A DNA stretch of 64,000 nucleotides from Anaerolineae bacterium (GTDB taxonomy: Bacteria; Chloroflexota; Anaerolineae; Aggregatilineales; J027): contig JAJTXY010000005.1 of NCBI GenBank assembly GCA_021463865.1, positions 1 through 64,000 of the forward strand, given 5' to 3'. How positions within the stretch are numbered: the stretch's first letter is position 1; each line of letters begins with the position of its first letter. Below, piece by piece: positions 22,997 to 31,574 of this stretch. The notes under the pieces were generated by a model. The model saw only the letters and a program-made list of their open reading frames with translations. It was not told the origin of the DNA and did no database searches. Both the position numbers and the translations under genes were made by a program.

Positions 22997-23523
22997 GCAA
23001 TCGAATCCTCAAAGCTGGCCCGCATGACTAGCCGTCCAAGACGGACTTCATCTCCATCCCGTAAGATGCGCGGCTCGTTCGAAAGAATTTTTTGCCCATT
23101 TAAAAAAGTGCCGTTGGCGCTGTCTTCATCAATAATAACAACCGTCTCATTTTGCCTGCGTAGCCGCGCATGACGACGTGATACGCCCGCTTCGACTGCT
23201 CCATAAGAGCTGAAGTCTACATCCACTTTCTCAGTACCGTGTGTACGACCCAACACAAGTTCCGTTTCTAAATGGAGTTTTAGGGGCTTGTCGTTGCCGC
23301 GCACATGGAAAATTACCACTGTCTCACGATCAAAACGTGCGGTTCCCCAACGACGCTTAGGGACGACAGGGCCTTCATCTTTTTCTTCTAACTGACGAGT
23401 TTTAAGACCGGTTTCTGGCAATAATTCACCACAGTTTGTGCACAAAACTGGGTTTTCGGCTGTATTTTCGGTTCCGCATTTGGAACACACTTTGGTTATC
23501 ATAGAAACATTGCTCACTTCCAT
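22993..23523 (-). CDS. FHA-domain protein with N-terminal zinc ribbon
   Basis: A 176-residue cytoplasmic protein. The ATG at 23523 is preceded by GAGGG; a TTG at 23538 and an ATG at 23502 are alternatives. Near the N-terminus is a zinc-ribbon pattern CSKCG...CTNCG. After a charged linker comes a forkhead-associated domain: [34 protein letters not shown] and [11 protein letters not shown], with the phosphothreonine-binding Arg, Ser-Arg-Arg-His and Asn-Gly residues all present. FHA domains read out Ser/Thr phosphorylation, so the PknB-type kinase encoded 1.6 kb away is a natural partner candidate, by inference only. Overlaps moaC by four bases. Confidence 0.85.
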   Translation of the reverse strand: MEVSNVSMITKVCSKCGTENTAENPVLCTNCGELLPETGLKTRQLEEKDEGPVVPKRRWGTARFDRETVVIFHVRGNDKPLKLHLETELVLGRTHGTEKVDVDFSSYGAVEAGVSRRHARLRRQNETVVIIDEDSANGTFLNGQKILSNEPRILRDGDEVRLGRLVMRASFEDSIA

Positions 23524-23836
23524 GACCGTTGCCCTCAAGTCCCAACACTATATACAATTTTAGTTTACTAGAATAAAGATACTAAGGGAAATCGTACCCA
23601 TTACCTTTATGGCTATAACGATCTAACAAAATATTTACAAAATTCAGTTATTTTTGATTTAGAATTTACTCTCAAGTGATATTATACACCTTCCCAACAC
23701 AAGCGTGTATTTCAAATTTCCAACCCTGAGTCGAATATTGAAACGTCGCTTTTGCACAGGTATACTTCCAATCCCGAACACGATCTAATACATCATCTAA
23801 CGCAAGACGCTAAATTCAGCAGTAAGTGAGGATAAG
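23524..23836. other. Divergent intergenic region, 313 bp, AT-rich
   Basis: Between the FHA gene (leftward) and ftsY (rightward). It contains AT-rich stretches, including TTGATT (23654) and TATTAT (23680), but the spacing of 20 is too wide for a confident promoter. No RNA gene or coding frame is recognised. Confidence 0.5.
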
Positions 23837-24754
23837 GTGGGTTCACTGGTAAGAGGCTTGAGTCGGACCCGGCAGGCCGTTTTTGGGCGGTTAGCACAAG
23901 CATTGGGTAACACCAACATTACCGAAGATACATGGGATGAAATCGAGGCCATGTTTTTGCAGGCCGACATGGGCGTGCCGACCACAACTGAGTTGATTAA
24001 ACGATTGCAGGCGCGTGTTCGGCGGGATGGACTGACCAAGACTTCCCAGATGAACGACGCGATTAAAGCCGAATTGCGTGGCCTTCTGAATACCCCTGTT
24101 CCTTTAAATGTCAGTGGGCGCCAACTTTCGGTGATTATGATTGTCGGGGTCAATGGATCAGGCAAAACTACGACGATTGGCAAGCTGGCCCGACGTATGC
24201 AGTTGAATAATCGTAAGACCTTGATTGCTGCGGGCGATACGTTCCGGGCTGCCGCGATTGACCAAGTGCAAGTATGGGGTGAACGGGCAGGCGTTCCCGT
24301 GATTGCGGGCAAACCCGGTATGGACCCCGGCGCGATTGTGTATGACGCGGTTGAAGCGGCCAATGCACGCGGCGCAGAAATCTTGATTGTAGATACCGCC
24401 GGACGCCTGCACTCGAATTTCAATTTGATGCAAGAGTTGAAAAAAGTGTATGCCGTCATGGGTAAGGTCGTGCCGGATGCACCCCATGAAGTGCTACTGG
24501 TTTTAGATGGCACTACCGGACAAAACGCGCTTACGCAGGCCAAAAAATTCCAAGAGATGGTCAACGTCACAGGGTTGATTGTGACCAAACTGGATGGCAC
24601 GGCAAAGGGCGGTATGATTTTTGCGATTCATCAAGAACTCGGCCTGCCGATTCATTATATCGGTGTGGGCGAGACTATTTATGATTTAGTCCCGTTTGAC
24701 CCGGATCGGTTTGTCGCGGGGCTGTTTGACGAACTTGAGGAGAAAGAAAGTTAA
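23837..24754 (+). CDS. ftsY: Signal recognition particle receptor FtsY
   Basis: A 305-residue SRP-receptor GTPase that docks ribosome-SRP complexes at the membrane. It contains only the N and G domains: the four-helix N domain (TEDTWDEIEAMFLQADMG), then G1 GVNGSGKTTT, the I-box GDTFRAAAIDQ, G3 DTAGR, G4 TKLD and the closing GVGETIYDLVPFDPDRFVAGLF. The acidic A domain of enterobacterial FtsY is absent, as in many bacteria. The start is a GTG with GAGG upstream. The stop overlaps the prfB start codon by one base (TAATG), a tightly coupled pair. Confidence 0.96.
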   Translation: MGSLVRGLSRTRQAVFGRLAQALGNTNITEDTWDEIEAMFLQADMGVPTTTELIKRLQARVRRDGLTKTSQMNDAIKAELRGLLNTPVPLNVSGRQLSVIMIVGVNGSGKTTTIGKLARRMQLNNRKTLIAAGDTFRAAAIDQVQVWGERAGVPVIAGKPGMDPGAIVYDAVEAANARGAEILIVDTAGRLHSNFNLMQELKKVYAVMGKVVPDAPHEVLLVLDGTTGQNALTQAKKFQEMVNVTGLIVTKLDGTAKGGMIFAIHQELGLPIHYIGVGETIYDLVPFDPDRFVAGLFDELEEKES

Positions 24755-25837
24755 TGGAAGTAGTAAGCCGTCTCAACGAAATGCGTGAACGAATTGAAGC
24801 CCTCATGGAGCGTCTTTGACATCGCTAAAAAAGCCGATGAACTGGCTCAACTAGAAGAAAAATCCATTCAACCTGATTTTTGGAACGATGCGGCATCGGC
24901 CCAAACCACTATGCAGCATATCTCCAAACTGCGGAATGAAGTCCAAAAGTGGCAGGTGACATTTCAACATATCCAAGACACACTCGAATTAGCGGAATTG
25001 GGTGACTATAGCTTGGAGGCCGAACTTGACGCGGAAGCTGACCAGTTGGCCGAACAGGTTGAAAAGCTGTCCTTCCAAGCTATGTTAGGCGGAAGATATG
25101 ACAATGAAGATGCCATCCTTGCCATTCACGCCGGGGCAGGGGGCACAGACGCTCAAGACTGGGCACAGATGCTCATGCGGATGTATATCCGGTGGGCTGA
25201 AGAACACAATCACAAAATTGAAATTGTTGACCAAATGGAAGGTGAAGAAGCGGGCATAAAAAGTGCCATGCTTTCCATTCAGGGTGATTGGGTTTATGGC
25301 TATTTACAATCCGAACGTGGTGTCCATCGTCTTGTCCGTATCAGCCCATATAACGCCAATAGTAAGCGGCAGACATCGTTTGCATTAGTTGAAGTCTGGC
25401 CTGATATTCACGATGATATCGAAATCGAGATCAACGAAAAAGACCTGCAAGTAGACACTTATCGGGCAAGTGGGGCGGGCGGCCAGCATGTCCAGAAAAA
25501 TGATACAGCGGTGCGGATTACTCATTTGCCTACCGGGATCGTTGTATCGTGCCAAAATGAACGCAGCCAAGTGCAGAACATGAATCGGGCTATGCAGGTG
25601 TTGAAATCACGTCTATTGGCATTGGAACAGCAAAAACAGGATGAAGAATTTGCCCAACTCAAAGGTGAGCATGTCAGCGCCGAGTGGGGGCATCAAATCC
25701 GCTCGTATGTCCTACATCCCTATCAGTTGGTAAAAGACCTGCGTACTGATTATGAAACAGGTCGCACTGCTGATGTGCTGGACGGACGGCTGGATGAGTT
25801 TATGGAATCCTATTTGCGATACAAGGTCGGGTCATAA
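24754..25837 (+). CDS. prfB: Peptide chain release factor 2, with programmed +1 frameshift
   Basis: RF2 releases peptides at UGA and UAA stops. The reading frame starts at ATG 24754 and runs 21 codons to an in-frame TGA at 24817. It continues in the +1 frame from GAC at 24818 to the stop at 25837, giving about 360 residues. The catalytic loop is intact (SGAGGQHVQKN, Gly-Gly-Gln). The stop-codon recognition tripeptide, normally Ser-Pro-Phe, reads Ser-Pro-Tyr here (25343-25351; RISPYNANSKRQTSF). The GTG at 24785 that keeps a single frame gives a non-RF2 N-terminus and is rejected. Sits directly after ftsY. Confidence 0.97.
24807..24820 (+). promoter_or_regulatory. prfB autoregulatory frameshift site
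   Basis: An internal Shine-Dalgarno-like GGAG is followed after three bases by CTT TGA C, the conserved slippery and stop context of bacterial prfB. At low RF2 the ribosome pauses at the UGA and slips forward one base; at high RF2 it terminates. The spacing between GGAG and CTT equals that of the Escherichia coli site, though the internal site is weaker. Confidence 0.92.
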
Positions 25838-25891
25838 TATCATTCTTTGCCATATCGTTTGCATTGCAGCGAGGACAAGGAGACGATTATT

Positions 25892-26182
25892 ATGTATGGC
25901 ACAGTTGCTCGGATGCGCGTAAAACCGGGCATGGAAGGCCGCTTTGACCAGATTACCAGAGACATCGGGGTAGGCCGCGCACCGGGGCAGGTGGCGGTGA
26001 TGATCTATCAACTGGATCGTGATAGCAATGAGTTCATTCTGACTGTCGTTTTTGAAAGCCGTGAAGCCTATTTCGCCAATGCTGACAGCCCTGAACAACA
26101 TGAACGTTTTATGAAAATTATGCAGGTGCTGGACGGCGAACCCGAATGGAATGATGGCGAAATCGTCTATTCCGTTTTCTAA
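25892..26182 (+). CDS. Small ABM-like (dimeric alpha-beta barrel) protein
   Basis: A 96-residue protein starting at ATG 25892 with AAGGAG nine bases upstream (an upstream frame to 25847 lacks a ribosome site). The layout YGTVARMRVKPGMEGRFDQI...VAVMIYQLDRDSNEFILTVVFESREAYFANADSPEQHERF matches the antibiotic-biosynthesis-monooxygenase fold: strand, helix, strand-hairpin, then a helix after a residue like Ser-Pro-Glu. These proteins are small dimers that act on quinones, haem or unknown substrates. No substrate can be proposed. It stands alone between prfB and the hairpin at 26194. Confidence 0.65.
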   Translation: MYGTVARMRVKPGMEGRFDQITRDIGVGRAPGQVAVMIYQLDRDSNEFILTVVFESREAYFANADSPEQHERFMKIMQVLDGEPEWNDGEIVYSVF

Positions 26183-26193
26183 TGTCCCTGTGT

Positions 26194-26239
26194 CCCTGTT
26201 GCAGTGAATTTTCGAGTGGGGAAATTTGCTGTGGCAGGG
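26194..26239 (+). other. Long RNA hairpin in the prfB/ABM to protease gap
   Basis: Left arm 26194-26211 and right arm 26222-26239 pair over 18 consecutive positions with a ten-base loop: 13 Watson-Crick and 5 G-U pairs, all G-U in the plus-strand sense. The reverse strand would have five A-C mismatches, so the element works as a plus-strand RNA. No T run follows, so it is not a standard terminator. A tandem TGTCCCTG repeat abuts the left arm. Confidence 0.5.
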
Positions 26240-26280
26240 GTAAGTTAAGCAAGGGATGAGTCATCTAGTAAACGCTCCCA

Positions 26281-26309
26281 TAGATTAAAAACCGTATTAA
26301 AACTATAAT
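26281..26309 (+). promoter_or_regulatory. Candidate promoter of the site-2 protease gene
   Basis: A perfect TATAAT (26304-26309) lies 17 bases after TAGATT (26281-26286), which matches the -35 consensus in three of six positions. It is about 85 bases upstream of the ATG. Confidence 0.45.
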
Positions 26310-26394
26310 GGTATCTAATTTCAGATAGCAGTCTGTCCGCTTGAATGGATAGGATAGGCTTGTGATTGGTTCTGGTGAGAGGTTCTGAGTATCC

Positions 26395-27804
26395 ATGAAT
26401 GACTTTGTGTTAGCCGCCCTGTCCTTTTTTATTGTGCTGATTCCGCTGGTGATTATTCACGAGCTAGGCCACTTCTTTGCGGCCAAGAGCGTTGGTGTTA
26501 CTGTCCTCGAATTTGGGATTGGGATTCCGCCGCGTGCCCTTGTCCTGTTTCGGAAGGGGGATACGATCTATACCCTTAACTGGATTCCATTGGGGGGATT
26601 TGTGCGCCCCTATGGTGAGGATTTTGTCCGCCCCAAGACCGAGGAGGAAATGAAGGAAGACCGCGCCGAAATCGAAGGCCGTCATATCGAAAACCCCAAG
26701 AGTGTTTTTGAGGCGGGGCCGTGGGAGCGCATTTGGTTTTTGTTCGCTGGGCCACTCGCTAATTTCATTGCGGCACTGGTGCTGTTTATCGTTATCGCAG
26801 GCTTTTTCCAACCCTATGAAATCGGCGATATTACGATGATCGAAATCTTGCCGGGGTCGCCCGCCGAAACTGCTGGCCTTGAGGCTGGTGATGTGGTTAC
26901 GCATGTAGATGGTCAGAAAGTCGAGCGTCTTGAAGAATTTGAAGATGCCATTGAGGACAAGGACAGCATCGAACTGACCATTAAGCGGGGTGGGGAAACA
27001 CAAACCTTGACTGTAACGCCTGCGCCATTCCAAACCAGTGATGTTAAGGAAAAGGTGCAAATCGTCAATATTGAGGAAGATGCTCCTGCCCATGAAGCTG
27101 GCCTCGAAATTGATGATGTCGTAGTCGCCGTAGACGATCAATCACTGACCGATGTGGACATGCTGGTAGATTACACCAAAGAACATGAAGATATTCCCAT
27201 TGACCTGACCATTCAGCGTGCTGATGAAATCATCCATATTGAAGTGACGCCGCGTGTGTTAGACGGTGAAGATGTGGCTCGTATCGGGATTCAGATTGCA
27301 CCCGCTCCGTTGGATGAAACGATTGGTGCAGTCACTGCGACCCGTGACCTTCATACAGAAGTGCGTAAGGCAGACAATGTGGCTGAGGCCATTCAGACTG
27401 GTTCAGGTAATTTTGTTCGGGCAATTGGCGTAATATTTTACGCGCCAGTAATGCTTATTCGCGGTGATATTGAGGCCGAACAAGCCCGTCCAGCAGGCCC
27501 GGTGGCAATTTCCCAAATGGGCGGAAAATTCATCAAAGAGAGCCAAGAAGAATCCAACCCCTATCCGATTCTAGGCTTCGCAGCCATTATCAGCATCGCG
27601 TTGGCGGTGACAAATTTGCTGCCCATTCCTGCATTGGATGGTGGTCGTATACTGTTCGTCGTGATTGAACTATTACGCGGCAAACCGATTTCACCCGAAC
27701 GCGAGGGCGTGGTGCATATGATTGGGATGCTCTTTTTGCTTTCGTTGATGGTCGTCATCGTATTTTTCGATATTGTGAAACCGATTGACCTAAGCTCGTT
27801 TTAG
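26395..27804 (+). CDS. rseP: Site-2 (RseP-type) membrane metalloprotease with PDZ domains
   Basis: A 469-residue intramembrane zinc protease of family M50. HELGHFFAAK in the first membrane helix supplies the two zinc His and the catalytic Glu; ALDGGR in a late helix supplies the zinc Asp. Between them are two PDZ-like domains (near residues 145-215 with GSPAETAGLEAGD, and 220-300 with DAPAHEAGLEIDD) outside the membrane. Members cut anti-sigma factors or signal-peptide remnants; no anti-sigma gene is adjacent here, so the substrate is unknown. Two sequential PDZ domains follow the RseP layout rather than the single-PDZ Bacillus type. Confidence 0.93.
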   Translation: MNDFVLAALSFFIVLIPLVIIHELGHFFAAKSVGVTVLEFGIGIPPRALVLFRKGDTIYTLNWIPLGGFVRPYGEDFVRPKTEEEMKEDRAEIEGRHIENPKSVFEAGPWERIWFLFAGPLANFIAALVLFIVIAGFFQPYEIGDITMIEILPGSPAETAGLEAGDVVTHVDGQKVERLEEFEDAIEDKDSIELTIKRGGETQTLTVTPAPFQTSDVKEKVQIVNIEEDAPAHEAGLEIDDVVVAVDDQSLTDVDMLVDYTKEHEDIPIDLTIQRADEIIHIEVTPRVLDGEDVARIGIQIAPAPLDETIGAVTATRDLHTEVRKADNVAEAIQTGSGNFVRAIGVIFYAPVMLIRGDIEAEQARPAGPVAISQMGGKFIKESQEESNPYPILGFAAIISIALAVTNLLPIPALDGGRILFVVIELLRGKPISPEREGVVHMIGMLFLLSLMVVIVFFDIVKPIDLSSF

Positions 27805-27819
27805 CCGGGAGGGAGACGC

Positions 27820-28977
27820 ATGGCGAAGAAGCCAACTAAAGACGGGTATAACTTTGATTTCGATAATGACCTAGATGATGAGAATGATGGTGAGGAGCGC
27901 CGCCCACAAGCATTCCCAATCACTGAGACGATTGCGGCCCTGCACCAAAACCATCATTCTGAAGCGGTACTACCCGCCGGAGCGATTTATGGCTTGTCCG
28001 ATCTAGTAGATGAATCAGTTGCAGCCTTGAAAAAGGCATGGCCTGAAATTCCAGTCGAACAGCGTCGCCGCACGGTTCGATTGCTGGCTGAGATTAGCGA
28101 AACGAATTTTGACCTCGATTTTGAGGCCCTATCCTATCTCGCTTTTGAAGACCCCGACCCTGAAGTACGGGCCGAGGCTGTCGGCATGACTTGGTATGTG
28201 GATTCCGAGCGTATGTATCACCGCTTGATGAAACTGACTAAGGACGAAGCCCCAGTTGTGCGGGCAGCCGCAGTGGAAGGCTTGGGACGATACATCCGGG
28301 ATGGTGAGTTGGAAGAATTTGATGCTCGCTTGGCAGAACAAGCCCAAAGGGTGGTGTTGGCTCGTTATGATGATTTGCGCGAGGACGATGAAGTGCGCCG
28401 TCATGCATTGGAGGCCATTTCATTCTGTGGAAATCCGCGCGTGCCGGACATGATTTACGATGCCTACTATAGCGACGATTTACCCATGAAGGTCAGTGCG
28501 CTTTTTGCGATGGGCAGCTCGTGTGATGCACGATGGAAAGACATTGTGCTGAAAGAATTGAATAACCGCGAACCCGAAATTCGATTTGAGGCGGTACGTG
28601 CTGCTGGGCAGTTAGAACTCACTGCTGCGGTGCGCCGTCTAATCGAATTGGCCTATGAGGATGATTACGAAATCCGACTGATGTCCATCTGGGCAATGGG
28701 CGAAATTGGCAGCAAAGAAGCGCGTGAGGCCCTTGCCGGGATCATGGAACTGGCTGACCAGAACGAAGATGACGAACTCGCCGAAGCCGCTGAGGAAGCC
28801 CTCGGCATGGCCTCATTGGTCGGTGAGCACTTCTTCCCAATGTTCAATTTGGAAGACGACCTTGATGACGTGGACGACTTCGACTACGCCTTCGATGAGG
28901 ACTACGACGAGGTAGATGATTTTGATGACGATGACGACGACCTTTCGGATGGCAATGGTTGGGCTTCGTTGAACTAA
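27820..28977 (+). CDS. HEAT-repeat protein with acidic tail
   Basis: A 385-residue soluble protein preceded by a strong GGGAGGGAG site, 15 bases after the protease gene. It consists of HEAT-like helical repeats (for example DPDPEVRAEAVGM, APVVRAAAVEGLGRY, EPEIRFEAVRAAGQL, DYEIRLMSIWAMGEIG). The N-terminus and especially the last 40 residues are extremely Asp/Glu-rich. Such solenoids act as protein-binding scaffolds. Nothing in the sequence identifies the partner; the gene order suggests expression together with the protease. Confidence 0.8.
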   Translation: MAKKPTKDGYNFDFDNDLDDENDGEERRPQAFPITETIAALHQNHHSEAVLPAGAIYGLSDLVDESVAALKKAWPEIPVEQRRRTVRLLAEISETNFDLDFEALSYLAFEDPDPEVRAEAVGMTWYVDSERMYHRLMKLTKDEAPVVRAAAVEGLGRYIRDGELEEFDARLAEQAQRVVLARYDDLREDDEVRRHALEAISFCGNPRVPDMIYDAYYSDDLPMKVSALFAMGSSCDARWKDIVLKELNNREPEIRFEAVRAAGQLELTAAVRRLIELAYEDDYEIRLMSIWAMGEIGSKEAREALAGIMELADQNEDDELAEAAEEALGMASLVGEHFFPMFNLEDDLDDVDDFDYAFDEDYDEVDDFDDDDDDLSDGNGWASLN

Positions 28978-29006
28978 GTCCACTTTAATTCTCACAATCT
29001 GGTGAT

Positions 29007-29049
29007 AAAATCGGCAGGTGGGTCAACTGAACTCATCTGCCGATTTTTT
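29007..29049 (+). terminator. Rho-independent terminator after the HEAT-repeat gene
   Basis: AAAATCGGCAG pairs with CTGCCGATTTT around a 20-base loop and ends in a T run. It ends about 20 bases before the acylphosphatase start, which rules out the longer frame from 29018. Confidence 0.85.
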
Positions 29050-29068
29050 GCGAGGGCCGGATAAAACC

Positions 29069-29368
29069 ATGTCGGAATCAGGTGAACACAAACAACTCCA
29101 CGCGATTGTACATGGACGAGTGCAAGGCGTCAGTTTCCGCTACTATACCGAACAGCGGGCCAATGAGTTGGGCTTGGTCGGGTGGGTACGGAATCGTGGC
29201 GATGGCTCGGTAGAAGTGATTGCCGAGGGCAACCCTGAGCAACTGCGCCATTTTGAAGAGTATCTGAATCTTGGCCCAACTGCTGCTCGTGTCGAGTCTG
29301 TCGAAAAGAGCTATTCCCCCGCCACTGGCGAATTTACCCGATTTAGAATCAAGTATTTTGGCGAATGA
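29069..29368 (+). CDS. acyP: Acylphosphatase
   Basis: A 99-residue acylphosphatase, hydrolysing carboxyl-phosphate bonds. HGRVQGVSFRYYTEQRANELGLVGWVRNRGDGSVEV contains the phosphate loop with the catalytic Arg (FRYY) and the catalytic Asn (RNRGDG). The ATG at 29069 follows a terminator (29007-29049) and a GAGGG site. It overlaps the next gene by four bases (ATGA). Length and motif order are normal for the family. Confidence 0.95.
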   Translation: MSESGEHKQLHAIVHGRVQGVSFRYYTEQRANELGLVGWVRNRGDGSVEVIAEGNPEQLRHFEEYLNLGPTAARVESVEKSYSPATGEFTRFRIKYFGE

Positions 29369-30798
29369 CAACATCTATCACCGCACGTTATCCCCAACGA
29401 GTTGCATGGGCAACTTTACTCACGGCTTTTGTGACCTTTTGTTTGCTCATGGCGGGCATCGCATGGGCTATCAATTGGGTGCTTTTCGACTCCACCATTG
29501 ATTTACGCACTACTGTCAAAGTCAGTCGAGGCACGATTGGTTATACCGCCCCCAATGATACCGAGCGGGTGGTGCGGGATCGCTACCCTGTCCAGACGGG
29601 TGATACCTTGCGGACGGATGAACTTTCGCAAGGGTATATTACGATTGATGACCCCTTAAATGACGACCAAGTATTGGCAACGATTCAGATGTTTGGCGGA
29701 AGTTCAGTGATTTTGGAGCGTGCGTCTCGTCCCCGTTTTGGTTTGGGGGATAATCCCTACTCAGTCTTACTAACAGATGCATTTGGTAAACTTGATGTGA
29801 TGGTTAGCTCCAGATTTGAACGAGAATTTCGATTAGAAATAAGGGGAAGTAATTATAGTATTCGATTGGATCATGAGGGTTACTATACACTTCAATTTGG
29901 TATAGATGGGGTCAATGTCACCGTTCAAAGGGGACAAGCTGTTGTGATTAATAAGGATAATGAGGCTAAACTGATCGAAGCAACAGAACCTGTTGAAAAG
30001 TGGGCTTTCAGGAGAAACGAAGCGCCGAGAGTTGCCGCTATCCTTATTAATCTGCTAGATAATCCATACTTTCTCCGAGGTGCCCCTGATGGTGATGATG
30101 TTTTAGATGTTTGGGGGTGTCTAGAAGATCGATCAGGGGAAACTCGATCCAATGACTCTACCATCACTGACCCACCGGGAGTTCACGAGCGCGTATTTTT
30201 CCAAGATCGTTTTACTCTTCATTTGAGGCGAACTGGTTCTGAGCCAGTTTACCCTCACTATAGTGGATGCAAGCAACCCGCTGATCGCTTTGTCGTTGCA
30301 AGCGACAGTTCCAATATTGTTACAATTACTACAGTTAATCAGAATACAGATCCGCCTACCCAAATTGATATCGCGTATGTGGATGTGTCAAAATATCAGC
30401 ATCTTTATATTCGAGCATCGGTCTATATTGCCTCGCAATCATTAAGTGGGTGCGGAGCAGCAGGTACGGAATGTGCTATTATGATCAAGATGCCTTTCAA
30501 GAATGCCGGAAATGTTCAGGCAAATACGGAAAGTGCTTGGATTCAGGGATTTTACACCTATTATGACGAAGGTGTTGGTCAAGTGCAGTGCCTCGGCTGC
30601 CAGAACCATGAGCATATCAATCAAAATTCATGGTATACATTTGAATCTAGCGATTTCATGTTAGCCACTGAAGATTTACGCCCTGCGTTGATAAGGGAAA
30701 TTGAGGTTTATGCGTCGGGGCATTTATATAATTCCTATATCAGCGAATTGTCCATTATTGCTGAAGTTCCGGTGGTTTCAACATCAGTCGAACCCTAG
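29365..30798 (+). CDS. Membrane-anchored FecR-like protein with unknown C-terminal domain
   Basis: A 477-residue protein with one N-terminal membrane helix (about residues 16-38), so the bulk is extracytoplasmic. Residues 50-210 resemble a FecR domain (VQTGDTLRTDELSQGYITI, then beta strands and GQAVVINKDNEA). Residues 230-477 match nothing I recognise and hold a set of Cys residues (GCLEDRS, GCKQP, GCGAAGTEC, CLGCQNHEH) that may form disulfides. GC content falls from about 60 percent near 29521-29580 to about 35 percent near 29821-29880, a sharp internal change. Starts inside the acylphosphatase stop; converges with and slightly overlaps radC. Confidence 0.7.
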   Translation: MTTSITARYPQRVAWATLLTAFVTFCLLMAGIAWAINWVLFDSTIDLRTTVKVSRGTIGYTAPNDTERVVRDRYPVQTGDTLRTDELSQGYITIDDPLNDDQVLATIQMFGGSSVILERASRPRFGLGDNPYSVLLTDAFGKLDVMVSSRFEREFRLEIRGSNYSIRLDHEGYYTLQFGIDGVNVTVQRGQAVVINKDNEAKLIEATEPVEKWAFRRNEAPRVAAILINLLDNPYFLRGAPDGDDVLDVWGCLEDRSGETRSNDSTITDPPGVHERVFFQDRFTLHLRRTGSEPVYPHYSGCKQPADRFVVASDSSNIVTITTVNQNTDPPTQIDIAYVDVSKYQHLYIRASVYIASQSLSGCGAAGTECAIMIKMPFKNAGNVQANTESAWIQGFYTYYDEGVGQVQCLGCQNHEHINQNSWYTFESSDFMLATEDLRPALIREIEVYASGHLYNSYISELSIIAEVPVVSTSVEP

Positions 30799-31482
30799 TC
30801 CGCGTTCTCGCATCGAGACCCATTCGCCACGCCCAATCACCAGATGATCGAGGATGGCGATGTCTAATAATTTTCCGGCGGCAACGGCATCTTGGGTTAA
30901 CTTCACATCGTCATCAGATGGGGTCGCGTCACCGGATGGGTGATTGTGGGCAAGAATGAGACCCGCACTATTTTGCAAGATAGCAGGCCGAAAAATCTCC
31001 GCTACCCGCACGACAGTGGTATTGAGACTACCTATATAGACCGTCTCCAAACTGGTTACACGATTTTGGGTATCCAACAGTACCACAATTAACTGCTCTT
31101 GGGGCAGAGTGATAAGATGCCGCTCGATCAATCGTACTGCGTCAGATGGGCGGCGAATTACGGGGTGATCTTCGACCTGAAATAGTGAGATGCGCTGGCC
31201 TAACATGAGGGCGGCTTGCAGTCGCGTTGCAAGTCCTTGCCCAATACCGGGGATTTGGGTTAATTCATCTAAACTGGCTTGAGCTACTCCCTCCAAATCA
31301 CCAAAGTGCTGTACCACATATTCGGCCAATGCCATCACATCCTCGCCGGCATTGCCATTGTGTAGAATGAGCGCTAGTAGTTCGATGTTTTGCAGCGACC
31401 CAATGCCCTCACGGTTCGCTTGGACGCGCAGGCTTTCAATTGTCTTCTTAGGTGGTCGAAATTGCCCCATCATACGCACCAT
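30784..31482 (-). CDS. radC: RadC-family protein (JAMM domain)
   Basis: About 232 residues from ATG 31482 (a GTG at 31569 would extend it by 29 residues and abut the divergent neighbour; ATGs at 31473 and 31470 are also possible). An N-terminal helix-hairpin-helix segment (LDELTQIPGIGQGLATRLQAA) is followed by the metalloprotease-like MPN domain with the metal site HNHPSGDATPSDDD and the upstream Glu in VAEIFRP. RadC was once linked to DNA repair; its biochemical role remains unsettled. Converges with the FecR-like gene, overlapping by 15 bases. Confidence 0.9.
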   Translation of the reverse strand: MVRMMGQFRPPKKTIESLRVQANREGIGSLQNIELLALILHNGNAGEDVMALAEYVVQHFGDLEGVAQASLDELTQIPGIGQGLATRLQAALMLGQRISLFQVEDHPVIRRPSDAVRLIERHLITLPQEQLIVVLLDTQNRVTSLETVYIGSLNTTVVRVAEIFRPAILQNSAGLILAHNHPSGDATPSDDDVKLTQDAVAAGKLLDIAILDHLVIGRGEWVSMRERGLGFD

Positions 31483-31574
31483 GCTATACTTTGCCCCATT
31501 GATTTGACTTGATTTTAGCCCATGTGGTCGAATGCAGATAACCGATACCGACCTAACAACGGGAGTCACGATTC

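Noticed and set aside
23654-23685. TTGATT ... TATTAT as an ftsY promoter
   Set aside because: The spacer is 20 bases, outside the usual 16-18, and the distance to the start is long.
23797-24600. 267-residue minus-strand frame opposite ftsY
   Set aside because: Shadow of the well-supported ftsY gene; the product resembles nothing and has no start signal.
24785-25837. prfB starting from the GTG at 24785 in a single frame
   Set aside because: This N-terminus (NELKPSWSVF) is not RF2-like, whereas the upstream ATG plus the conserved CTT TGA C frameshift site gives the normal RF2 start.
29018-29368. Longer acylphosphatase starting at 29018
   Set aside because: The added 17 codons lie inside the T run and stem of a strong terminator (29007-29049); ATG 29069 begins at the normal family start.
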